From Clostridia bacterium (GTDB lineage Bacteria; Bacillota; Clostridia; Christensenellales; Aristaeellaceae): 9,802 nt of DNA. Below, one piece after another: positions 5,017 to 9,802 of this stretch. The notes beneath the pieces are model-generated. The model was not told the DNA's origin. It saw nothing but the letters and a program-made list of their open reading frames with translations, and did no database searches. The stretch spans positions 1 to 9,802 of the forward strand of contig JAFZRB010000016.1 in assembly GCA_017620115.1 (NCBI GenBank), in the 5' to 3' direction. Each line of letters starts with the position of its first letter. Positions within the stretch are counted from its first letter, which is position 1. Made by a program: the position numbers and the translations under genes.

Positions 5017-5058
5017 CACACGCTCACACCGCTCCGATGCCGGGAGCGTTTTCGTGTG
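5017..5058 (-). other. Riboswitch expression-platform hairpin
   Basis: Three bases after the aptamer, on the minus strand, CACACG pairs with CGTGTG (5058-5053, 5022-5017) enclosing CGCTCC/GGAGCG (5048-5043, 5035-5030). It is followed by UUCUUUG, a weak U-tract. This may be an attenuator terminator, or part of a switch acting on the btuF ribosome binding site about 40 nt further on; the two cannot be told apart by eye. Confidence 0.5.
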
Positions 5059-5061
5059 CTT

Positions 5062-5284
5062 CGGAACGGGCCGTATTCTGACTTGAAGCTCTTCGCCCGC
5101 GTTTTTTCCTTCGCCTGCCGGCCGAAGAAAAACAGAACACGGTCGGATTCGCCTCATCCCGCCTTCTCGGGGCGCGCCCCAATGGCTGCGTTCGCGCGTG
5201 GGATGATGCTCGCTTGTCACAGCAGCGGTCCTGTCGGAGAATTACACTCCTGTTCCGCGCGCCGAGGCGCGCATGCCCGTTCCG
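5062..5284 (-). ncRNA. Cobalamin riboswitch aptamer
   Basis: On the minus strand a perfect 10-bp closing stem (CGGAACGGGC, 5284-5275, with GCCCGTTCCG, 5071-5062) encloses the cobalamin aptamer landmarks in the right order. These are: a GC hairpin (5272-5257); the core GGAACA...TGTAATTCTCC; CCGCTGCTGTGA (5228-5217); GCCATTGGGG (5186-5177); GAGAAGGC (5168-5161) with the CATCCC/GGGATG stem (5205-5200, 5160-5155); and a B12-box-like AGTCAGAATACGGCC (5083-5069). It leads into btuFCD, the natural target. Cobalamin binding is expected to lower expression. The B12 box 3' half (ACGGCC) departs from the usual ACCTGCC, with the closing stem changed to match. An extra stem of about 10 bp (U5CUUCG with CGAAG and A5, near 5130-5100) sits in the periphery. 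Confidence 0.87.
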
Positions 5285-5317
5285 CCTTTGTATTCAGTGA
5301 TCGGCTGAAACGTGCTT

Positions 5318-5346
5318 ATTCTATCACACGGCTCGCCCGCGCACAA
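5318..5346 (-). promoter_or_regulatory. Promoter of the riboswitch-btuFCD transcript
   Basis: Minus strand: TTGTGC (5346-5341), 17 bp, TAGAAT (5323-5318), with TG one base before the -10 (extended -10). It starts transcription about 27 nt before the aptamer closing stem. The weak -35 is compensated by the extended -10. Confidence 0.6.
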
Positions 5347-5425
5347 GCGCGATTGTGTTATTCATGCAATTCCGGGGCCGGGTGTATTTTTGAGACGGGA
5401 AAACCGACATTTGAGCGACTGCCCA

Positions 5426-5454
5426 TTGCGGCGGACGCTTCCGTGTGGTATAGT
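5426..5454 (+). promoter_or_regulatory. Promoter of the flotillin operon
   Basis: TTGCGG (5426-5431), 17-bp spacer, TATAGT (5449-5454), with TGG immediately before the -10 (extended -10). It is divergent from the riboswitch promoter, about 80 bp away. No operator-like repeat is seen between them. Confidence 0.6.
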
Positions 5455-5502
5455 AACACCGACGGCTGAGGAAAACGACCGGATACAAAGGAGGAAGAAA
5501 CG

Positions 5503-6927
5503 ATGCAGGAATTCTTCACGAATCACATTGGCGCGCTCATCGGACTGATCGCGGCGGGAGTCGCCGTGCTGCTGTTCGTGCTGGGCTATCTCAAGGCGCC
5601 GCCGGACACGGCCTACATCATCTCAGGTCTGGGCAAGAAGCGTATCCTGATCGGTAAAGCGGGCTGGCGCGTGCCCTTCCTTGAAAGGGTCGACAAGATC
5701 TCGCTACAGGTAATGACGGTGGACGTCAAGACCAGCGAGGCCGTGCCCACGAACGAATTCATCAACGTGATGGTGGACGGCGTGGCGAACGTGAAGGTGT
5801 CCAGCGACCCGACGCTTCTGCAGCGCGCGGCCGAATCGCTGCTGGGTATGAAGCAGCCGCAGCTCATCGCCATGGTGACGCAGGTGCTCGAGGGCAACAT
5901 GCGCGAGATCGTGGGCTCGGTTGGCCTGAAGGAAATGGTGCAGGACCGCCAGGGCGTGGCCAAGAAGATCACCGAGAACGTGGTGCCGGACATGCAGAAG
6001 CTGGGCATTGAAGTGGTCAACTTCAACATCCAGAACTTCCGCGACAACGCGGGCACCATCGAGAACATGGGTATCGACAACGTTGAGCAGATCCGCAAGA
6101 ACGCGCAGATCGCCAAGGCGAACGCCCAGCGCGATATCGCCATCGCCACCGCGCAGGCGCAGCAGGAAGCCAACGCCGTGAAGGTGGACGCCGACAAGAA
6201 GATCGCCGAACAGAACGCCGAGCTTTCCGTGCAGCAGGCCGAGATGCAGGTGCGCGCCGATACCAAGAAGGCCGAGGCCGACGCCGCCTATTCCATCCAG
6301 CAGGAGAGCCAGCGCAAGACCATCGAGATCACCCGCGCCAATGCGGACATCGCCCGGCGCGAGAAGGAGACCGAGCTGGCCGAGCGGGAGATCGCCATCA
6401 AGGAGCGCAAGCTGGACGCGGAGATCAAGAAGGCCGCCGACGCCCGCAAGTATCAGGCGGAGCGCGAGGCGGAGGCCGAACTGGTGCGCCGCCAGCGCGA
6501 GGCCGAGGCGCAGAAATACGAGGCGCTGCAGCAGGCGGAGGCCCGCAAGGCCGAGGCCGACGCCGCCCGCTACGCCATGGAGCAGGAGGCGGAGGGCATC
6601 CGCGCCAGAGGTCTGGCCGAGGCGGAGGCCATCGAGAAGAAGGCCGAGGCGCAGAAGCGCATGGGCGAAGCCTCCATCATCGAGATGTACCTCGCGGCGC
6701 TGCCCGAGGTGGTGAAGAACGCCGCGCAGCCCCTCACGCAGACCGACAAGATCGTGATGTACGGCGACGGCAACGCCACCAAGATGGTGCGCGACGTGAT
6801 GAACTCCTCCAACCAGGTGCTCGAGGGGCTGAAGGAATCCACCGGCATCGACCTGGCCGGGCTTCTGGCCGGCTACGCGGGCGGGAGAATCGCCTCAAAG
6901 AGCGAAACAAACGAAACGCAGGAATAA
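5503..6927 (+). CDS. floT: Flotillin (SPFH-domain membrane microdomain protein)
   Basis: This 474-aa product has one N-terminal membrane helix (about 9-30) and an SPFH/band-7 domain (about 31-200; YLKAPPDTAYIISGLGKKRI, TSEAVPTNEFINVMVDGVAN). A long Glu/Ala/Lys/Arg coiled coil follows (about 200-395, with repeated EA pairs), then a C-terminal oligomerisation segment with a Gly/Ala-rich stretch (LAGLLAGYAGGR). Order and length match bacterial FloT/YuaG flotillins, which assemble at the inner membrane face and organise functional microdomains. AAAGGAGG (5487-5494) lies 8 nt before ATG. The strong EA/R repeats create long open frames on both strands, which are shadows. It is followed by a DUF2500-like gene instead of the more usual NfeD partner. 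Confidence 0.95.
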   Translation: MQEFFTNHIGALIGLIAAGVAVLLFVLGYLKAPPDTAYIISGLGKKRILIGKAGWRVPFLERVDKISLQVMTVDVKTSEAVPTNEFINVMVDGVANVKVSSDPTLLQRAAESLLGMKQPQLIAMVTQVLEGNMREIVGSVGLKEMVQDRQGVAKKITENVVPDMQKLGIEVVNFNIQNFRDNAGTIENMGIDNVEQIRKNAQIAKANAQRDIAIATAQAQQEANAVKVDADKKIAEQNAELSVQQAEMQVRADTKKAEADAAYSIQQESQRKTIEITRANADIARREKETELAEREIAIKERKLDAEIKKAADARKYQAEREAEAELVRRQREAEAQKYEALQQAEARKAEADAARYAMEQEAEGIRARGLAEAEAIEKKAEAQKRMGEASIIEMYLAALPEVVKNAAQPLTQTDKIVMYGDGNATKMVRDVMNSSNQVLEGLKESTGIDLAGLLAGYAGGRIASKSETNETQE

Positions 6928-6938
6928 ACTGACGAATC

Positions 6939-6967
6939 GGCGCGGGGAGCCATGCGCTCTCCGCGCC
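6939..6967 (+). other. Intercistronic 12-bp hairpin, possible attenuator
   Basis: GGCGCGGGGAGC (6939-6950) pairs with GCTCTCCGCGCC (6956-6967) with one G-U pair and a CATGC loop. Only TGCTTT follows, so it would terminate partly at best. It may protect the flotillin mRNA 3' end and lower expression of the downstream gene. Confidence 0.55.
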
Positions 6968-6970
6968 TGC

Positions 6971-6996
6971 TTTACAGACATGAAGGAGGCTGTAAA
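6971..6996 (+). promoter_or_regulatory. Stem-loop presenting a ribosome binding site
   Basis: TTTACAG (6971-6977) and CTGTAAA (6990-6996) form a perfect 7-bp stem whose 12-nt loop contains GAAGGAGG (6982-6989). The start codon of the DUF2500-like gene is 2 nt past the stem. Loop presentation keeps the site open while placing structure close to the start codon. Confidence 0.5.
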
Positions 6997-6998
6997 AC

Positions 6999-7340
6999 AT
7001 GACGGGCTTTGATATGGGCGGTCGTCTGCCTATCTTCGGGCGGGTGGGTGAGATGACGCCGGGCGGTATCGTTATGGGGGTCATTCTGCTGGTAATCGCG
7101 GCGGCGGCGGTGATATTCGCCGTCCGCGCGCGTATGAACGGCGCTCGAAGGCTGGAACTGACCATGAAAGCCACCGTGGCGGAAAAGCGCGAGACGGGGG
7201 ATGTCTGCCGCGTCACCTTCGCGCTGCCGGAGGGCGAAGAAGTGACGCTGAAGCTTTCCATTACGGAGGCGGCTCTTCTGCGGGAAGGCCAGGCAGGGGA
7301 GCTGACCATGCGGGGCAAAGAGTTCATATCGTTTCGTTGA
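6999..7340 (+). CDS. DUF2500-like single-pass membrane protein (113 aa)
   Basis: Residues 1-20 are a short outer segment and 22-43 one hydrophobic helix (GGIVMGVILLVIAAAAVIFA). Residues 50-113 form a soluble beta-rich domain: ATVAEKR, CRVTFALPEGEEVTLKLS, then LLREGQAGELTMRGKEFISF. The V-T-F...G-E..L-x-V then L..G..G.LT..G..F..F pattern matches the C-terminal part of DUF2500 proteins (from memory of the family). The usual His-rich insertion is absent, so this is a short form. GAAGGAGG lies 9 nt upstream. It is cotranscribed with the flotillin, 71 nt downstream. NfeD proteins, common flotillin partners, have a similar helix-plus-small-beta-domain layout, so a partner role is plausible. Function is unproven. 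Confidence 0.7.
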   Translation: MTGFDMGGRLPIFGRVGEMTPGGIVMGVILLVIAAAAVIFAVRARMNGARRLELTMKATVAEKRETGDVCRVTFALPEGEEVTLKLSITEAALLREGQAGELTMRGKEFISFR

Positions 7341-7371
7341 CGGCTCGAAAGGGTAGTGATAATTATTTCAG

Positions 7372-7428
7372 TTTTTTTCCGCCATTTCTGCAAGGTTTTT
7401 TCTCAAATTTGTAGCTTTTATTCGCTTT
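7372..7428 (+). promoter_or_regulatory. Helically phased T-tracts upstream of promoter
   Basis: T-tracts lie at 7372-7378, 7385-7387, 7396-7401, 7408-7410 (within AAATTT), 7416-7419 and 7426-7428. Their centres are about 9-12 bp apart, close to the DNA helical repeat. Such phasing predicts intrinsic curvature, here ending 15 bp before the -35 box. It may act as an UP-like element or a bending site. Confidence 0.5.
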
Positions 7429-7443
7429 GTTATAGGTCTGGTA

Positions 7444-7472
7444 TTGACATCGGAAAGGGGATATAATATAAT
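7444..7472 (+). promoter_or_regulatory. Consensus promoter of the sugar ABC operon
   Basis: TTGACA (7444-7449) and TATAAT (7467-7472) with exactly 17 bp between are a full sigma-A consensus. A second TATAAT (7462-7467) overlaps but is badly spaced. No clear catabolite-repression site is seen in or beside it. The start codon is about 38 nt past the -10. Confidence 0.9.
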
Positions 7473-7509
7473 ATACAGGAAATAAAATGGATTCACGGAG
7501 GCGTCTTCT

Positions 7510-8463
7510 ATGGTTGCAACCGGCTCAACCCGGAAAAAAGTAAGCTGGCGTTCCGACGTCGTGAAGCGCCTCAAGCGCTACTGGCAGCTGTACCTGCTCG
7601 TTCTGCCGCCCATCGTGACGACGTTCATATGGCATTATATTCCGCTGTACGGCGTGGTGATCGCCTTTAAGGATTACAAGCCCAAGCTGGGCATCCTGGG
7701 CAGTCCGTGGTACGGCTTCAAGCACTTCGAGTGGTTCTTCAATCGCCCGAGTTTCTGGCAGATCCTCTGGAACACGGTGCGCATTTCGCTCTATTCGTTC
7801 TGCACCTTCCCCTGCGCGATCATCTTCGCGCTGATGATCAACGAGCTGACCAGTCCCAAATACAAGAAGACCGTTCAGATGATCAGTTACATGCCGCATT
7901 TCATCTCCACGGTGGTTGTGTGCGCCATGATCCACATGTTCTTCAACGCCTCCGACGGCATCGTGAACAACGCCATCAAGGCGCTGGGCGGCGAGCCGAT
8001 CGCGTTCCTGTATAAACCAAACGTGTTCGACCACCTGTACGTGTGGAGCGGCGTGTGGCAGGGCCTCGGATGGGGCACCATCATCTATCTGGCCAACCTG
8101 GCCAACGTCTCGCCCGATCTCATCGAGGCCGCCAGGCTGGACGGCGCCAGCCGCATGGATATCGTGCGGCATATAAACATTCCCACGATCATGCCCACCA
8201 TCGTCATCATGCTGATCCTGCGCGTGGGCGGCATCCTGGGCGTGGGCTTTGAAAAGGTGTTCCTGCTGCAGACGCAGCGCAACATTTCCGCAAGCCGCGT
8301 CATTTCGACCTACGTCTACGAGCTGACGCTGGGCGCGGGCGGCTCCACCTCTTATTGGGATACTTCCGCGGCCATCGGCCTGTTCAACACGATCATCAAC
8401 CTCATCCTGATCATCATCACGAACACCATCGCGCGCAAGGTGTCCGATGTGGCTCTGTGGTAA
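7510..8463 (+). CDS. lplB: LplB-type sugar ABC transporter permease
   Basis: The 317-aa permease starts at an ATG 8 nt after GGAGG (7497-7501). It has a basic cytoplasmic N-terminus (KKVSWRSDVVKRLKRYW), a first helix with LLVLPPIVTTFIWHYIPLYGVVIAFKDYKP (27-58), about six helices in all, and the ATPase-docking EAA loop EAARLDGASRMDIVRHINIP (206-225). PLYGVVIAFKDY and WQGLGWGTIIYLA mark the LplB/YteP branch, which imports oligosaccharides and pectin-type or other glycan fragments. It pairs with the LplC-type permease that follows 19 nt later. No ATPase gene is in the operon within the window. Family members usually share a general MsmX-like ATPase, which fits. Confidence 0.95.
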   Translation: MVATGSTRKKVSWRSDVVKRLKRYWQLYLLVLPPIVTTFIWHYIPLYGVVIAFKDYKPKLGILGSPWYGFKHFEWFFNRPSFWQILWNTVRISLYSFCTFPCAIIFALMINELTSPKYKKTVQMISYMPHFISTVVVCAMIHMFFNASDGIVNNAIKALGGEPIAFLYKPNVFDHLYVWSGVWQGLGWGTIIYLANLANVSPDLIEAARLDGASRMDIVRHINIPTIMPTIVIMLILRVGGILGVGFEKVFLLQTQRNISASRVISTYVYELTLGAGGSTSYWDTSAAIGLFNTIINLILIIITNTIARKVSDVALW

Positions 8464-8482
8464 GGGAAGGGAGGAGACTATT

Positions 8483-9421
8483 ATGACGACCGCTCCCGTA
8501 AAGCTTCCCGCCAAGCGCAGCCGCATCAAGCGCTCGCGGGCCGACGTGGTTTTCGATGTTGTCAACATCATCCTGGTGGGGCTCATAACGCTCACGATGA
8601 TCTATCCCATGTGGTACGTGCTGATCGTGTCCTTCGCCACGCCCGAAGAGGCGGCGCTGGGCAAGCTGTACTTCTGGCCGAAGACGTTCTCCATCGAAGC
8701 GTATCAGAAGGTGTTTGAAACCAAATCCATCTGGATCGGCTACGCGAACACCATCCTGTATACCGTTTGTCACACGCTGTATGTGCTGATTCTGACCATT
8801 CCCTCGGCCTACGCGCTCTCGAAGAAGCAGCTGCCAGGCCGCGTGGTCATCACTTGGTATTTCTTCATCACCATGTTCCTCTCCGGCGGCCTGATTCCCA
8901 GCTACCTGCTGAACAAGAGTCTGGGCCTCATCAACACCCGCTGGATCATGATTCTAGGCATGGGCGTGGGATATTCGAACCTCGTCATCACGCGCACCTT
9001 CTTCCAGACGTCGATTCCGCTGGAGGTGTACGAATCAGCCTATATCGACGGCGCCTCCGAATGGCAGACGTTCCTGCGCATCGCGGTGCCGCTGTCCGGC
9101 GCGATCATCGCCGTCATGGCTCTGTACGCCGCGGTGGGCACTTGGGGAAGCTGGTACACGGCCTTCATCTACATCACCAACCAGACCAAGTGGCCGCTGC
9201 AGCTGCGGCTCAGACAGATCCTGATTGAGAACCAGACGCAGTCGCTGGACATCCAGCAGATGACCCAGGAAGACATCGAGATGATGCAGCATCAGGCGTT
9301 CCTGATGTTCACCACCAAATACGCCATCATCTTCATCGCCTGCCTGCCCATGCTGATTCTCTATCCCTTCATTCAGAAGTATTTTGTCAAGGGCGTCATG
9401 ATCGGCTCGCTGAAGGGCTGA
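8483..9421 (+). CDS. lplC: LplC/YtcP-type sugar ABC transporter permease
   Basis: The 312-aa protein is the second permease of the heterodimer. The start at 8483 is preferred over an in-frame ATG at 8447, because AGGGAGGAG (8468-8476) lies 6 nt before it and the upstream start falls inside lplB. It has a basic N-terminus, a first helix with NIILVGLITLTMIYPMWYVLIVSF (28-51), FLSGGLIPSYLL (132-143), the EAA loop EVYESAYIDGASEWQTFLRI (181-200), and the family-typical end QKYFVKGVMIGSLKG (298-312). The residue pattern is intact. It is coexpressed with lplB and the binding protein. The transported sugar cannot be told from the sequence. Confidence 0.95.
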   Translation: MTTAPVKLPAKRSRIKRSRADVVFDVVNIILVGLITLTMIYPMWYVLIVSFATPEEAALGKLYFWPKTFSIEAYQKVFETKSIWIGYANTILYTVCHTLYVLILTIPSAYALSKKQLPGRVVITWYFFITMFLSGGLIPSYLLNKSLGLINTRWIMILGMGVGYSNLVITRTFFQTSIPLEVYESAYIDGASEWQTFLRIAVPLSGAIIAVMALYAAVGTWGSWYTAFIYITNQTKWPLQLRLRQILIENQTQSLDIQQMTQEDIEMMQHQAFLMFTTKYAIIFIACLPMLILYPFIQKYFVKGVMIGSLKG

Positions 9422-9440
9422 CGCCACGCATTCATCCGAA

Positions 9441-9463
9441 CTCAAAGGCCGCGTGGCCTTGAG
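9441..9463 (+). other. Intercistronic hairpin between permease and binding-protein genes
   Basis: CTCAA(A)GGCC (9441-9450) pairs with GGCCTTGAG (9455-9463), 9 bp with one bulged A and a GCGT loop. No T-tract follows, so it is not a normal terminator. Hairpins in this place often let the binding-protein mRNA persist longer than the permease part; that role is inferred. Confidence 0.55.
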
Positions 9464-9488
9464 AAATAAAGAAAGGGGTTCCGGAACT

Positions 9489-9802
9489 ATGAAGAAACTG
9501 ATCAGGATCCTCCTCGTTCTCGTCCTCGCGCTGGGTATGTGCTCCTTCGCGTCTGCCGAAGGCAGCAAGTACTATGGCGGCTACGATGACACCATCGACG
9601 CCACCATCGTCGTGTATCAGCGCTCCAGCCAGGGCGACGCCTCCAACATCTGGTGGTGGGATTTCTGCCGCGAGTATTTCGGCATCAATTTCACCGTCAC
9701 CCAGTCCAGCGACTCCACCACGCTGAAGAGCACGATGTTCGCCTCCGGCGACATGGTTGACGTGTTCTATCAGTTCTTTATGAGCAGTGGCCTGGTCGTC
9801 GA
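9489..9802 (+). CDS. Sugar ABC transporter substrate-binding protein, 5' part
   Basis: About 104 codons are visible before the window end. GAAAGGGG (9471-9478) precedes ATG by 10 nt. The N-terminus (MKKLIRILLVLVLALGMCSF) is a signal sequence ending ASA-E at residues 21-24. Cys18 follows LGM and does not make a lipobox. The mature part, DATIVVYQRSSQGDASNIWW followed by YFGINFTV and FASGDMVDVFYQF, has the early strand-helix layout of family 1 extracellular solute-binding proteins, with the motif that describes movement of the residue set towards aspartate-containing GDMVD. It belongs with lplB-lplC and would bind the imported oligosaccharide. The 3' end and the ligand-binding residues are outside the window. 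Confidence 0.88.
   Translation, partial: MKKLIRILLVLVLALGMCSFASAEGSKYYGGYDDTIDATIVVYQRSSQGDASNIWWWDFCREYFGINFTVTQSSDSTTLKSTMFASGDMVDVFYQFFMSSGLVV

Noticed and set aside
4957..5469. Open frame of 170 codons across the btuF leader
   Set aside because: Covers the cobalamin riboswitch in antisense, with no ribosome binding site and no recognisable product.
7525..8595. Open frame of 356 codons opposite lplB
   Set aside because: Antisense shadow of an intact permease gene; composition rich in Asp, His, Gly and Val.
1..9802. CRISPR array, insertion sequence, transposase or integrase gene
   Set aside because: No spaced repeats of CRISPR length, no terminal inverted repeats framing a transposase, and no recombinase-like protein found in any frame.

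Overview
The window reads as chromosomal DNA of a GC-rich Clostridia-type Firmicute, most likely a gut Christensenellales-like lineage. This is inferred from strong AGGAGG ribosome binding sites, sigma-A-type promoters, an LplB/LplC (YtcP) type sugar transporter, a flotillin operon, and substrate-binding proteins whose signal peptides end in Ala-x-Ala rather than a lipobox. No gene here fixes the species.

Layout. (1) 1-1067 is an accessory-looking cluster of very small genes on the plus strand: two single-helix membrane peptides (40 and 34 aa), a 57-aa ribbon-helix-helix regulator under a promoter that carries a perfect 15-bp inverted repeat, and a 76-aa helical protein. It closes with an 18-bp terminator hairpin. 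A candidate ~73-nt RNA is encoded on the minus strand between the last two genes. (2) 1068-1966 has no convincing protein gene. Its first part is a chain of compact hairpins joined by purine-rich linkers (about 1104-1464), which looks like an unannotated structured RNA. Its last part is an AT-rich patch with repeated ATTACAC and GTCCCC motifs, next to tRNA genes, where an integrated element could end. (3) 1924-2166, minus strand: promoter, tRNA-Thr(CGU), tRNA-Pro(CGG) and a terminator. (4) 2238-5346, minus strand: a binding protein-permease-ATPase operon of the iron/B12 uptake class (btuFCD) behind a cobalamin riboswitch. (5) 5426-7340, plus strand: a divergently transcribed flotillin followed by a short DUF2500-like membrane protein. 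(6) 7372-9802, plus strand: a consensus promoter preceded by helically phased T-tracts drives two sugar ABC permeases and a binding-protein gene cut by the window end.

How the parts work together. The btu operon should be switched off by cobalamin through the leader RNA, so uptake is made only when B12 is short. The flotillin pair is predicted to organise membrane microdomains. The lplB-lplC-SBP operon imports an oligosaccharide or related sugar. The left end is the least conventional part: small membrane peptides, an autoregulated DNA-binding protein, a possible antisense RNA and a possible structured RNA all lie on the tRNA-proximal side. That fits a mobile element or its remnant, but no integrase or relaxase is visible in the window.
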